Source: Plectrocnemia conspersa (Eukaryota; Arthropoda; Insecta; Trichoptera; Polycentropodidae). From it: a DNA stretch of 64,000 nt. This document shows, in pieces, positions 38,292 through 51,184 of this stretch. Numbering within the stretch: the first letter of the stretch is position 1; every line of letters starts with the position of its first letter. The stretch covers positions 1,488,001-1,552,000 of the forward strand of contig VTFK01000010.1 of the NCBI GenBank assembly GCA_009617715.1. Direction: 5' to 3'. The notes below the pieces were generated by a model, which searched no databases, was not told where the DNA came from, and saw only the letters and a list, made by a program, of their open reading frames with translations. A program made the position numbers and the translations under genes.

Positions 38292-38759
38292 GGTGCAAAG
38301 CATAGTTTTAATCTATTCCAAGATAGAACACGAATTAAAAACTAATATATAGTATTTTGATTTATTACTCGACATTATTGAGTCTAAATTAAAAGAATTA
38401 TCGTTATCGTAACTGTTGCATACTTAGGCTAAAAACACACATGGTTGCATGCACCGATGCGCATCAATGACACTAGCATTGCTTATGCGCCATGGAAATG
38501 AATGCCAAAATATTCAATTATCCTACAAAAAAAGCACTGTGCAATTTTAGGAATAAAAAAAAATGATAAAAAAACATATTTTAGGATTATGAGATTTTTA
38601 TAATACGTATGTGAATGCATTTGGCCTATGGATCGTGATTTTCAGATCATTACCTGAAGCATACTTAGACTAATTAAACCTCAAGTCATAAAAAATATGT
38701 AAAAAAAATCCTCGAGTTTGGTGTTAAGCTCATGGTAATAAAAGGTTTTATGAAATCTG

Positions 38760-39440
38760 CGACCGCGATTGTGACGAATGCAATTTAACCCATGACGGCC
38801 TAAATCCCAGGCTTTTCAGGGCTCAATAAATTTGTCATGGATGCTTATTAGAAATAAATTAAATACAATTGTATCCTATATGAGTACCCAATAATATTGC
38901 AGAACGTTTTTCTCATATTTTTCACTTGACATGAAATCAGAGGATCACCTTCTTCCTCGATGGAATCCGTTAAATGTTAAAAAAGCGAATACACAGCACA
39001 GAGCGAGCCTTAAAAATCATTAAATAAGAGCTATAATTTTGTGATGTAATATGCAAAGAAGGCATTTACGGTGGCATCTCGCGTTCTGACGGTGATTTTC
39101 GTCAGAGAAAAAAAAATCATAATAAAAAAAAAAGGGCGCCGCGGTAGAAGGGCGCGCCCACAAGTCAAGGAATGAGCGTAAATAATTTATGTCAAGCTGT
39201 TGCCTGCGAAAAACTTTACTGCGACTTCAGGTAAACAACACTAAAAGTGTCACGCCAGGTTAAAAACTCTTAACGAGAAAAACCGCATTTTTCCTTAACC
39301 GCGAGCGAAATTAGATTCGCATCCTTGAATTTTTTTGGCGACGAAAGCGTAATTCATTAAAAGGGCACGCATCATTACCCGGCCATACGCCGTCGTATGA
39401 TTTAGATGAAAAGTTAAAATTGTGAGAGACAGGGCCACGC
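38760..39440. promoter_or_regulatory. GC/CpG-rich island
   Basis: Long block with AAGGGCGCCGCGGTAGAAGG and CCCGGCCATACGCCGTCGTA. There is no persuasive reading frame. Confidence 0.25.
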
Positions 39441-40190
39441 CTTAGAACTCAAATGTATAGGTAAGAAAAATACTCAGTGTTGCAATAATAAAAATATAGG
39501 TATGGTTTACATTTCATTATTGAACGTGTAATTTGAAATATTAAGGTTAAAGTTAAAATTATTTTATTTAATTATCTATACAACTCGTATTTTATTTATA
39601 CGTGTGGTCATAGGTTCATATTTTTTAATTTAAAAGAATATTTAGCTAAAATAAGCAATGTACCTATGTATATATAGTACAAAAAATAAACGAAGTATTA
39701 ATAATTAAAAAGACAAAAAAATAAACACCAGAAGGGGTATTATGTATATACATAAGCAGTAATATGTATTACTATTTGCATAGAGCAGTCAGAGAATATA
39801 AATCCTTGGCAATTTATTTGCAAAAATACAACACTTATTTACAGATACAAAACTAAATATTAATATATAATTTTAAGTGAAAAATAATATATACATCAAG
39901 TGTATTTAATATAATATTTATATTTTAAAATTATAGAATAATACAAATTATTAATAGCAAAATAATGAGATTTTCGAAAGTAATCGTAATAGAAATAATA
40001 AATATTTCTAGTGAAATGTACTATACAATGCCTTATCCTGAAGCATTTATAAAGCAAAATGTTTGGTAAATAAATTATCTTCAAATATCATAAGAGGCAA
40101 TATTAACATTAACAAATTGACTCTAAAACAGTTTCAGTTATTTTGTGTTTATTTTAAAATAACAAGTTACTAGTAAAGAGTCTCAACTTG

Positions 40191-40242
40191 ATGAATTCCA
40201 CGAAGGGCGCTGAACTGAATAACACTCCGTTCCAGTTCGCAG
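40191..40242 (+). CDS. Candidate first coding exon of a nested gene
   Basis: An ATG opens 17 codons, MNSTKGAELNNTPFQFA, ending at GCAG/GTGAGT, a strong donor consensus that leaves one base over. The frame is locally GC-richer than its flanks and contains an N-S-T glycosylation-type motif, as at the N-terminus of many receptors. No next exon was found, so identity is unknown and chance remains possible. Confidence 0.25.
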
Positions 40243-41879
40243 GTGAGTCACGGATATATTACACAAATCTAACAAAAATATTTAATAAGTCACCTTATAT
40301 CTCCGAAGCAGCTATTCAATGCTCTTTTTCGATTTTTTTTATGAAATTATAACTAACTTATTACAGAGTCACGACACCGTCACATACGTAATAAATTTGT
40401 CCGAAATAGGAAAACTTTAGAGACAATCGAGGCACTCGACTTTTGTGATTCTCAAAGAAGATAAATAAAACGGAACGTCGGAATATTTTACCTTCATTCG
40501 TTGTCGTATTCTGAAAACTCATTCAGATTTCGTAAATATGTAATTATGTACTTTAAACGAATTTTATTTCTTAAGAGACAGTTACTAAATAAAATACACT
40601 TGAGCATATGTATATTTATATACGTTTAAAATTAACGTTTAAAAAAATAAAAAATCACCCACTCACAATGTACATTTTATATTACACACATGAACTTCAC
40701 TTTAAATTAATAAATCACGAATTGACTAATACCAAAAATACTGAACCTTTTAAAAAATATTGAACCTTTTTTCTGTTTTTATGTGAATTTATATATTAAT
40801 TTCGTCAATCATTTACAATAATATCCTAAAAATATGTTTAGCTGGATTGTAGAAACTCGTAATCAACAATCCAAGATATATTTTAATAAGCACATAGCAT
40901 TATCTTTTTTGTGTTTGACTGTACTATAATAGATATACTATTATTTATTTTTAGACTAATCATTGTAAAAATAGTGTTTTTTTTCGACAATTAGTCGAAA
41001 AAAAAGGTAAATCGAGAACTCTCACATCTCGAAAAATTTGCTGATTTCTCAAAAATAAGCATATTTTTATTAAAAAAAAAATATTTTACAACCGCTGCAT
41101 AAGATTTAGTAGGTCCTTGCCAGATGTTTAAAAATATGCTTACAATAGAGGTCAATTAGAAAGGAAAAAATATTTACATTAATAATCAGATAAGAAGGAA
41201 TCGCTGAACATTTTTGCAATCAGCAGATTGTAAAAATATATGGGGCTCTTCAGAGTTATTTTTTTCCATTATTCCACTTAAGATGTTATGTGCTTTTTTT
41301 AAATGTATTTTGAGAATAATATGTGATAATGTAGTAACTAATATGATTTAATAAATGATAAATGTTTTACCATAATTTAATTTTTTTTATGTTTTAATTA
41401 CTATGAATAATATAGTTAACATGCATAATATTGAAAAAAAATATTGCAAAACATTTATAAAGATATATACAATAATATACTGTATTTTATAATTACATAC
41501 TATATAACATATTTTTTATTTATCATATTTTTTCGAAAATTTTAATAAAAAACAAGGGTAAATATGAGAATTCTTATTTTTTAATTAATGTAAAACAGCA
41601 AGAAATAGAAACTCCTAATCAAAACACGTACGTTGAAAAAAGATTATTATAATTCTTATTGGGCAAGCTTTGTTCAAAAATCTTACATTTTAAACATTTT
41701 TTTAAATTTTTGTTGAGATATCATCGCCATTCGTGAATGCACGATGTCGTGGTAAGAGACAACCTTTATTTTGTTTATTTATTCAATCTGTGTTTTTGAA
41801 TTTACTTGGTTTAATATTTAGTTAAATCTCTGCCTTTGATACAATCACGTAGATATATAATAATAATATTCTGTTAAAA

Positions 41880-41970
41880 AACTAAAACGACGACGAGCGG
41901 CAGTACGCAGAAGCCTTTGCTATTTAATTTGCCTCTCTGCAAAGCAGAAGCAAACACCACTATTCTGGCT
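41880..41970. other. Short GC-rich segment
   Basis: About 90 bp (ACGACGACGAGCGGCAG, TGCCTCTCTGCAAAGCAGAAGC with a small inverted GCTTCTGC/GCAGAAGC-like pair) in AT-rich surroundings. Nature unknown. Confidence 0.2.
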
Positions 41971-42419
41971 AAGAAGCGTTCTTTAAATAATTTTATATAA
42001 TATTATTAGAGGTAAGTTATTAATACACGATATTTATTAGAAAATAAACGTTCTTTTTTGAATAAAAATTGATAAGCAATTACTGTAATATTTAGAATTA
42101 GTAATTATAAGAGATGTTAAAAAAATAATCTTAATAAGTAAGAAAACGTATATATAAACGATTATAAATAGAGCAAATCTTTAAATATAAATGGAAAATA
42201 GAATTATCTCTCTCACAATTTGTTATTAAATATTATACGCTTTTATGTAAATTAGATATACATATTATAAAAATATATAGCTTTTGAGTAATGAAACTTT
42301 AAAATGCTTACTATATATAATATTATATATAACTTTAAGACAACCTTAACCAGAGTCGATATTCTTTATTAATGCAATTTTGAAGCATATCCAAGTTAGT
42401 AACGGATCATTAAACTTCC

Positions 42420-43260
42420 TTCTTCAATGATTAATTAGGTCGCTCATTAAGTAAGGCAGCGTTTTCCCGTCAGTTAGCCCGGATCAAAAATTAACCTACA
42501 CAGCCAAATATGTAATTGAAATTTACGTAATACGGATACATAAAGTTAGCATCGATTGAATTTATAACGCCGTAAAACGGCGACAAGACCAGAATTTTGG
42601 GTTCAGTCCGGAGCAAAATACATAATTAACGATTTTCCATATTTATTCTGGGGCCAGAAAACCGCCATTTCCATACATCAGCCAAAAGGCCCGGAAACGT
42701 TAGATTTTATGGAAAATCTTTACGGATATCGCCGGCAATCTACGGTACGAATCGTCCGCGGCGATTTCCGCTTCCGATTCGGATAATATTCATTTGGCGG
42801 AAGGTGAGAGCAAAAAATTTGCTTCGAGAGAGAGACAGAGATGTGGCGCAATATTTTTTTGATACTCAAAGCTTATTTGATTCTTTTGTATATATCTAAT
42901 TACGCGTAGATTATGGTTAAATAATAAGAATTTAACCGCCTTGTGTGACCAACAAGAAAACTTATGCGCCAAGTGCTCATTAAGTTAAGAGTTAGAGCGA
43001 GAAACGCCATTCGCCGATAATATGGTTTGCTAATGGGAGAAATAAACGTTTCGTTGTATAGTTGCGCGCGGTTTAATTAAAAGCCATACTTTAACTATTC
43101 CAAAGCTTTTGGCGAAACTAGCGGGAACGGCTGGAGGAATTGTGTTTCGTGTAATGCGAATATTTTTATGTCATATACAGTACGCTTGTTATTGACATTT
43201 TTCGAGAAATTCCATTTTACAGCTTTGAGCGATTGCTGCTCGACCGGAAATAAAATACAT
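42420..43260. promoter_or_regulatory. Large GC/CpG-rich island
   Basis: The longest island of the window (about 840 bp), with ACGCCGTAAAACGGCG (a small inverted repeat), CATAATTAACG and TTTTATGG words resembling homeodomain sites, and TCCGCGGCGATTTCCGC. Frames are short and unrelated to known proteins. It is a good candidate for an intronic enhancer or a nested-gene promoter. Confidence 0.3.
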
Positions 43261-43674
43261 TACATCATAAAATATCATTTAACGAAGAAAATAAATCAAT
43301 TATTGTGTAATCGATTATTTTTAATTTAAAAAAAGTTTTATTGGTTCAAATATGTATCAAACATTTTGGTTTACAATGTTTTTTTTTTTTCGAGAACTCA
43401 TTTTCTTGAGAAATATTAATACATAAAAAAATATATGTTATATGTATATAGTGTGATTATAATAATACAGTATATTATTGTAAATATTATTATATTATTG
43501 ATGATTAAAGAAATGGATGATCGTTGAAGAGAAACAATTTCAATAGGGTGATAATTTGTTATAATAGACTCGAGTAATTGAAGGACAAGAACGAATTGAT
43601 CTACTTAGATTGATTACGGAGCATCGAGCTAGAAAGGAATTACGGACTCCCGTCTTGTACCTAAATCGTTGAGA

Positions 43675-43852
43675 CAATTGTCAATAACAGCTGTTGCTAC
43701 TTCACATTTTTTATTTTTCGAATAAGATAAAGATAAAAAAACCTTGAATTTTGCAATCCGCCTATTCCCACGAAGAGCGGTTTCTTTTTATCTGATTATT
43801 AATGTATGTATTGTAGTTCTTAGATTACGAAACCAATTGTCAATAACAGCTG
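43675..43852. repeat. Duplicated 19-bp paired E-box
   Basis: CAATTGTCAATAACAGCTG occurs at 43675-43693 and identically at 43834-43852. Each copy contains two CANNTG E-boxes (CAATTG and CAGCTG) with a 7-base gap. E-boxes bind bHLH factors; the exact duplication suggests a functional module or a short repeat. Confidence 0.6.
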
Positions 43853-44180
43853 AAGGCCGATTAAAGTAGTTGAGAAAATCGTAAAAAATATTGTCATACA
43901 AATACTTCTGATCTCTATTAAGAGCTTTTAAGGACCCCTTTCATATTTAGCGGAATAAAAAAATGCAATGGTTGTAAGACATTCAAAAATATTTGTACAT
44001 ATTTTTTTTTTAAAGAAATAAAGGCTCTATGAAAATTATCGAGATATCAAGAATTTTTTCGCGAAATGAGATTTTAAGTATTTTTTGGCATTTTTCTCGA
44101 AAAGGAACACTAGATATACTTATACCGTTTTTTTAATACTAATAATATAAAGCAAACTATGTTAATATAAAGCATAATAC

Positions 44181-44338
44181 AGGCGCGTACGGTGAGATAC
44201 ATTCCCTTTCGCTCGTTTGCGTGTTAAGTGACGAGAGAGAGTGAGAGATAAGGGCGTGCGTTACATGCGTTCCGCACGCCCACTTATTCTCACTCACTGC
44301 GAGCGAGCGAAAGGAAATGTATCTCACCGTACGCGCCT
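44181..44338. mobile_element. Palindromic MITE, complete copy (158 bp)
   Basis: It begins AGGCGCGTACGGTGAGATAC and ends with the complement, with arms of about 35 bp (mismatch near the run of C/T) and a central GTTAAGTGACGAGAG segment. Related copies or fragments lie at 59643, 49574 and 53224. It has no coding capacity. Flanks (AATAC and AGATAA) show no unambiguous duplication, so the superfamily is not assigned. Confidence 0.75.
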
Positions 44339-44537
44339 AGATAATAAGGGATTGTAATAGCGCTTTTATATAGGATGAGAGGAAATAAGCTTGTTTTCAG
44401 TTCATTAAAAAAATATCAAGCAACTATTAAAAAGTCTACCCATATTTATTACATTTATGTACATTTATAACAGTAGCTTATTTTAAAAATGTCGCGCTGC
44501 AATAAACATTCTGTTATCATAATATTTTTAGCAGCTT

Positions 44538-44575
44538 AACGCCCAAGGACTCGTATACGAGTCTTGAAAGAACAT
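44538..44575. other. TTAA followed by a 16-bp palindrome
   Basis: TTAACGCCCAAG is followed by the perfect palindrome GACTCGTATACGAGTC. This looks like one end of a piggyBac-type element (TTAA, C-rich start), but the other end was not found. Confidence 0.3.
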
Positions 44576-44927
44576 TGTTAAGTGGCCGTGAACTGAATTA
44601 AGTTCTGTATCTTGCGTTTTCTTTTATTAAAAAAATACTGAGATACCATCAAGTTTGCCTCTATATGATAATCAGAGATGGTATTATACTACATATTACT
44701 ACGTACTATCAAATTAAAAATAAATTATATTTTACTTCAATTTTTTGTAAAAAAAATCGTCCTATCTCATTGCGACGCAATGCAATGAGACGTTGCCTTT
44801 TTGGGGCGCGTGAATTTTTTTTATTAAATGTATGAACCATAATTATTTATTTTATATAAAAAAATAATATTTTATGTTACATTTCTTGAACAGAAATAAA
44901 TTTGAGAATCAACCTGCCTGGCTAGGT

Positions 44928-45192
44928 CAGAGGTCGGCAAAGTGCGGCTCCGGAGCCGCATGCGGCTCTTTGGCCCCTTAAGTGCGGCTCTGGCACAAAT
45001 GTCCACCGGCATTTACGCGCCGGATTTAAAAAACAAGAAAATATGGAGCTCTAAATTTGAACGTCTTTGTGTTGATTTGGAAAATTATAATAAAGGTTTG
45101 CTAAATTAATAAATAAATTTGGCTCTCATTTTTTTTTTAATCGTTGTAATGTACATATTTGGCTCTTTGGCTAATAAGTTTGCCGAACACTG
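44928..45192. mobile_element. Short hAT element, 265 bp
   Basis: Left end CAGAGGTCGGCAAAGTGCGG; right end complement CAGTGTTCGGCAAACTT. The flanking 8-mers GGCTAGGT (44920-44927) and GGCTTGGT (45193-45200) agree at 7 of 8. Subterminal GTGCGGCTC and GGCTCTTTGG words repeat within it. It is non-coding and deletion-derived, like many small hAT copies. Confidence 0.85.
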
Positions 45193-47199
45193 GGCTTGGT
45201 AAACATTAAACTAATCCAATTAAAAGAAATCAAAACATCCCGATTGATAGTACAGCAATTAAGTTTTTCAACCTAAAATTGTGTATGTTATTGCAAAATT
45301 AAAAAGTAAAATCGTTACGGTATATGTAGATAAATTATGAACATTTTTACCGGGTGTTTGTTATTTTGAAATTTCCTCACCATTTGGAAAACCGCAATAA
45401 TTCACAGATTAAGAAACCAAGAGAAAAAAGCTACAATTTAGATAAATTAATGCCGTATTGGTTTATTGTGAAATAATTAAAAAAAAATATTATTGCATAT
45501 AACAGAATCTCTGAGGAATAAAATCATGAATGAATAAATATGTATTTTTCATTCCTAATATTTTATGTAAATTGAAAATCGTTGTAATGGTTACAAATCA
45601 ATTATTTATAATTTAATAATATGCATGTTAAAATGCTTTTATAAATTGTTGTATAAACGATTTATAAAAAATATCCCTTTATAATATAATATAATTTTCA
45701 CTCACCAAATCTTTCGGCGTCCTTTTACTGCTTACAACTATCACAGACACATTTATTTTTATCACTACACTTATGAACCACACTATATCACTATTTATAT
45801 TTATTTTTATTATTTACACTTGTTTTTATCTAATTTAATATTTTTTAAACGTATAAAAACATTCGTCAATATGAAGAGCAATTTCACAACTTCTGCACAT
45901 GTATACCGTATCTTTTCTTATTCCATGTGCAGAACAAGCACTTTTTACTCACATATTACTCCCTACTTTTTATTTATATTGGCGGATAGCTTTTCAGCTT
46001 ATCCGAAAGCCTTTCCGTTGGATCGACAGCACTGGCACAGGTGAAATATCTTCAGAATCGATAGATTTCACTGAATTCTGCATCCATCCTTACTCAATAG
46101 AAAATCTTTGAATTTAATTTTACTGTTACGATTCGAATTTTGATAGTTACTGAACGAATAAAACAATACGCATTGAAATAAATGAAAAAACAAAACAAAA
46201 ATCTATTCAATTGTTTTTCAAAATATGATATTAGGTATTGATCGGCACGATAAACGGCATATATTTATTATACATGGAGGCTTATATATTGTAAGGTCAG
46301 TCGTTATGTTTTTATCCCGTGTCTATCATCTGGCTATTATGAAAAGTAGATATCATTCTGAAATCTGTGAATCTAAAATAAGCGTTTTACCTTTTCTGCC
46401 ATGTTTCATCTGTGGGAGCCTTAATTTTATATTTTTTAAATAAAAATCACAATCAGATAAGAGCTATTTAGTTAGTTCAAAAGAGACTAAATATACTGCA
46501 TTCCTTCGATTATAAAATGCATTTTTTAATCTGTGTATAATTCCCGAATTCGGGGTGCGTCATATAATGTAATGGATGAATTTTTAAAAGGTATGTCTCA
46601 ATATATTTATGCAAAAAATCATAAGGAAGCTACATATTAAATTTCAATAAAATATTTTAATTGGTTTACATGTTATAGGAAATTTACTAAAAAATATAAT
46701 TTTTTGCAAAGTTCGGCAAAATATCCCCGAGCGGTAAGCTGTTAATATTAGAATACTTACACTCTAAGAAAAATTGATTCGATTTCCATTTAAAAACTAG
46801 AAAAATCGTAGCACATTTTTATTATCCAATAAATGGGTAAAAGTAGAAATTTATGTTGAATCTTATAATGCAAGTTTGGATAACTACCGAACTTGCTCTG
46901 GAAAAGACTTTATAGCACTTAACATTACTTTTTATTTTTATAATAAATGCACATCAGACCATAATATAGAAATGTTTTATAAAACATTACTGTCATTTTA
47001 ATTACCTAATAATTTTTTGTTTAAAGTTTTTGACTTATTAAAATCATAAAAAAAATTAAAAGCAATTTACACCATCGCAAAATATAACATGTAACTATGT
47101 GTATTAAAAAACATTATTCAAGCTGCGTTCTATATATTACAACAAGTTAATCAAGTTGTCAAAAAAAGGAAAGAACAGGGCCAGATTATAAAATTTAAT

Positions 47200-47660
47200 C
47201 TAAAACGCTGCAAGCCGAAGAAAACACACAAAAAGTGCCTCATAATAACACGACCGTCGGAGATTATTTCGTAATATTTCGCTGGATTCGAATATGAAAG
47301 CCTGGCTTATCTTGCGAGATAAAACTTGGTCCGGCGGCTGCAAATATGACCAACTTGGGTCTCGTGATTCATGCAAATATACACGCACACAGGCACACGT
47401 AAAGTGTGTTTGCATAGGACATTAAGAACACACGAGCCGTTCACCTGGAAAACGTTACGTCTCTGTGTGTGTAGATATGTATATAGTTTTCATCGGAAGC
47501 GCTCTGCATAATATGTTTGCTTAGGATTCTAGACGTAAATTTAAACACACTTCACGGCAAAGTTGAAATACAATTTGCGAAATTAAGCTTTCTGGATTAT
47601 TTAACAGACGTTTGATGAAAGCGTTTTACACCGGTGCCTATTGGAACAAGTTAACGATTT
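47200..47660. promoter_or_regulatory. Moderate-GC island
   Basis: A block with CpG and a GTGTGTGT/CACACAGGCACACG segment. The open frame at 47200-47415 has no recognisable domain. Confidence 0.22.
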
Positions 47661-47721
47661 TATATGCAAGGGTGAGCCAAACGAAAATAACAATTATTTA
47701 TTGACCAAAAGTAGCTCACAA

Positions 47722-47765
47722 ATGCAGTGCCGTATCTCGGTAGGTGCAACAGGTGCACAGGTATA
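47722..47765. mobile_element. hAT-like terminus
   Basis: CAGTGCCGTATCTCGGTAGG has the form of a hAT 5' end (CAGTGGCGTA-type). No partner end or duplication can be paired with it. Confidence 0.3.
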
Positions 47766-48479
47766 ATACAGGAACTGATATAGGACTAAAAAAATTAAAT
47801 TAGTAAGAGTATTAACTACCTGCACAATTTATTATAATTTAGATGTAATTCTAACGATCGTTTCTAGCAAACGATAAATGAGAGCAAAAGTTATGCTACT
47901 TACAGTATTTACACAACAGATCTCGTGATCAAATAATTGTGAAATTGTGTATCACCTAGTAGCACATACTTCAAAAAGAAGATAATAATTAGCAACCCAA
48001 AAGCAACTGTGACGATTTTTAATTCATAAGTAACTGAATAATTTACAATTAAAATTTTGTATTGTATTCAAATTAACAACTTTTTTAGCTCAGAGTAATA
48101 TTTGTGTTTTATATGTCTTGAAGAATTTATTCGTTAAATACAAAATTCATAGTATGATTGAAAAAAAATCAGTATGAAAATATGTAATTCTATTTGCAAG
48201 ATAGACATATTTATATTTTTGATTCAAGTTATGGATAATTTATTAGTTCCATATACATAAACATGAACTAATCTATTCAGTTCTTAAATAGTTTTAATTA
48301 AAAGATAAGAATTACGCTCTTCTCAGCGTTATATTCATATACGTTTTTTTTTATTTAAAATATAAAAAAAGCATTTGCTAAAAAAAATTTTCTAAAACAG
48401 CATCCTTATAACTAAAAATAATATCGTTAAAAATATCGCCAATCTATGCATAATTTTGCAAAATAAAAAATATAACCTT

Positions 48480-48670
48480 CACCGTTCCGACGGGTTATAA
48501 ATTCATAATGAGCTAGAGCCACTACCGGCGGCGAAAGCTAAAATAATAAAAGAAAATAAAGAAAAAAACTATAATTGAACCGTCGGCGCTACCGCTGCCG
48601 CTGCATCCCTTCGGCGTCGGGGGCAGTGGCGTTGCTGCGACGCCCTTGGGGCCTGGGGGCAGTGAAGTTC
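48480..48670. mobile_element. GC-rich segment with hAT-like terminus
   Basis: CAGTGGCGTTGCTGCGACGC at 48626 followed by CCTTGGGGCCTGGGGGCAG is the style of a hAT end. The preceding CGTCGGCGCTACCGCTGCCG tract is extremely CpG-rich. GGGGGCAGTG occurs twice about 40 bp apart. Boundaries are uncertain. Confidence 0.35.
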
Positions 48671-49358
48671 AGAAATATTTTTATAAATATCACAAAATAT
48701 TATCTTCAAGAAACATTTTTTTTGAGATACTAAGCTCACACGGCAATGTTTGTACTTTATAATATTATAACCTAATATATAAATATTATTGTCAATACAG
48801 ATATATCGTACCTAAATAATTTACACTTGTGGATTTAAAGGGTTTATTATGGTCAAATATATCTCAAAGAAAAATAAAAATTAATTAATCTAGTATAACT
48901 TGTTAGCAACACTAACAAGTTAAACCCTCCATTAACCTCCTGAAAGTAAATAAGGAAATTGTATAAAATAGAAAGCTAGCGTTAAATACATTAACATACA
49001 GCTGAAGAGTTACATAATGTTGACTTAGATTTTTTTCATAATTTAAAGCAATAAACTAATTATAAAAATAATAAATATAAAACATTTTAATTTTAATAAA
49101 CTATATGTTGTTCATATTCTTTAACAATTAGTTAAATATTGTTTTATTACATTGTTGAAAAAACGCGATATGATATATTTTTACCATAAGATGTTACTAG
49201 GCAGTTTTTAAATTATTTATTTGTTGGATTAGCGTTTGTGAATTTAAAGCGTGAGTTTATTGGCGTTTTAAAAATATTTCTTAACCGACAACGACGACGG
49301 TATTAACGCCTGGAAGAAACATACAGTATTCATCAATCGATAACGTAGCATAAACGTA

Positions 49359-50440
49359 ATGCCTGCACTACATTCTCTGGAAGTTGGCCAAGGTTGGCCA
49401 AGGACGGAGAATATAGTGGGTTACTTCGGTCGAGTTCGGTCTAAAATCTCTCGGAAGTTGTCCGAGGTTACCGCGAACGAAAGGTAAAGTGGGGGTAATT
49501 CAGTCGACTTGGCCAGCTTCGAGCGCTTCCGAACATTGTCGGCAAACGTACCGAAGTCGGAGCTGCTCTTTCGAGCGCGAGCGGTGAGATACTTCTCCTT
49601 TCGCTTTCTCGCGTGTTAAGTGACGAGAGTGAGAGAGATAATGATATGGTTTTTCGCAAACTGAGATAGAACGAGTAGCTCGGTTCAATTTCAGTATGCG
49701 CGTAGGCATCTTATGATTAATACGCACGTCAAGCGCTGCATCGTGGTCACGTGGTCAATTTATAATACCACATGCTTATCGGGGACTTCAACAGACTCTT
49801 ACTGATATCTTTGAATATTTTGGGGCATCAAAAGGGATTAATTTTATTTTGGATAGTATATTCTTCTAACAGATATCGTTATTATATTTTTTTCATATAC
49901 AATTAAATAATTAGTGGTATGTACTTGATTTTGTTAAAAAAATCGTTTCGAATATCCTTATGTATTTTCCTATATCGGTTTATATAAATGTCACACCATA
50001 ACGAATTCTTATTTAGAATCGATGGCGACAAATTCTAGGATATTCACCGATGTGGTGTTCGTATTCTGAAGTATTATTTTTATGCCTTATGGCATTTTGC
50101 AAAAGCTGACAAAGATTTTGCATAAATTGAATATTTATGACCGAAAAGTTGACACTGATATTGTATTGGTGAGTGCCCACACAAACTTTTATAATTATCA
50201 GTAGCGTAATTTTATTAATATGACAATTTAAAAATTGCGATTATTTGGAACATTTTTCGATCGCGCGCAAATATGCCAGCTGTACATGATAGCAGCCGCC
50301 GTGCGTACGTCATTCACGCCCGCCGTCCAGACGGCATATGAAATTTGTGGCAGTGTGGCCGCTACTCGGAAGTCGGCGACCTTGGCCGACTTCAATTGAA
50401 CTTCGGTTTGGACAACTTCCAGAGAATGTAATGCAAGCAT
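49359..50440. mobile_element. Unclassified DNA transposon, 1082 bp, 33-bp inverted ends
   Basis: The left end ATGCCTGCACTACATTCTCT (49359 on) and the complement of the right end, ATGCTTGCATTACATTCTCT (ending 50440), agree at 30 of 33 positions. They continue into GGAAGTTG(G/T)CCAA. Related GGAAGTTG-CCGAGG and TTGGCCAAGG words repeat just inside. No transposase is visible, and flanks do not show an obvious duplication. A fragment of the AGGCGCG-type MITE (49574) lies inside, so the element has been invaded or shares parts with that family. Confidence 0.75.
49574..49645. mobile_element. MITE fragment (AGGCGCG family)
   Basis: GAGCGCGAGCGGTGAGATAC, then CTTTCGCTTTCTCGCGTGTTAAGTGACGAG-like sequence, matches the left half of the complete copy at 44181. 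The right arm is missing. Confidence 0.6.
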
Positions 50441-50452
50441 AAGGATCTAGAC

Positions 50453-51115
50453 CAGGCATGGACAATCTTTTCTTGTCTAAGACCGGATTGCCATATATAT
50501 TGGCAAAATATCAAAATATCTATCCACACATACAAAGCATCAAGGCATTTCTCCGCATGTGAGGTAGTAAGCGAGCATCATGTGTAAAAAAAACTTTGCG
50601 CCAAACTAATATGGGTGGTGAACCTCATAGTTAAAAAGCGATGTTAAATGTCATATGAGTTTTATGACAACCTGAATCTTACAGGACACTTGAAAATACT
50701 ATAAAAGAGTTAATATTTTTCTAAGATTTTATGAATCATGGCTCGGGGCCTAGCGATAAAACCATCACGGTATATTCCATTGAATGTTGTAACCAGCTAA
50801 GACGTTGTGTAAAATAAGTTTTTTGAATTATTCAGCTAAACATACTATCACGCATATTTCACTAAGTGGAGTAGCTAGCGAACAAGACATTTGGTTAAGC
50901 TGAATTTATAAAATAATGTCTGCATTATGTAACAAGTTTAATGTGTTTCGAAAGTAAAAAAGTCTTCAAGGTGTGCGTGAATATTTTGTTTGACGGATCG
51001 AAATAATAGCGGATAACATCAAAACAAGTTTAAATTTAAACTATTTTCGATTGCTTTGGATGAAAGCACAAATGCTTTCAATACATTTTCATTAAAAACG
51101 ATTTGATTTAAATAA
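50453..51115 (+). pseudogene. hAT transposase relic with 5' terminus
   Basis: CAGGCATGGACAATCTTTTC at 50453 is a hAT-type end. About 500 bp downstream the plus strand reads, with a stop and frame changes, KSLQGVREYF, IEIIADNI and FSIALDESTNAFNT (around 51030-51085). The last resembles the conserved (S/T)LALDESTD block of hAT transposases of the GTF2I/ZBED-like group, which holds the first catalytic aspartate. No 3' end is seen, and mariner debris follows directly. Confidence 0.6.
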
Positions 51116-51184
51116 GATTTATGATTAAGTACAAAAAAAAATATGAGTGTCCGTTCTTTAGGCGTGAGGAAATTTTAATATAGA

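Noticed and set aside
45820..46111. Two overlapping plus frames and a GTGAGT donor-like site on minus at 45706
   Set aside because: Frames have no domains; the donor-like site lacks an upstream open exon.
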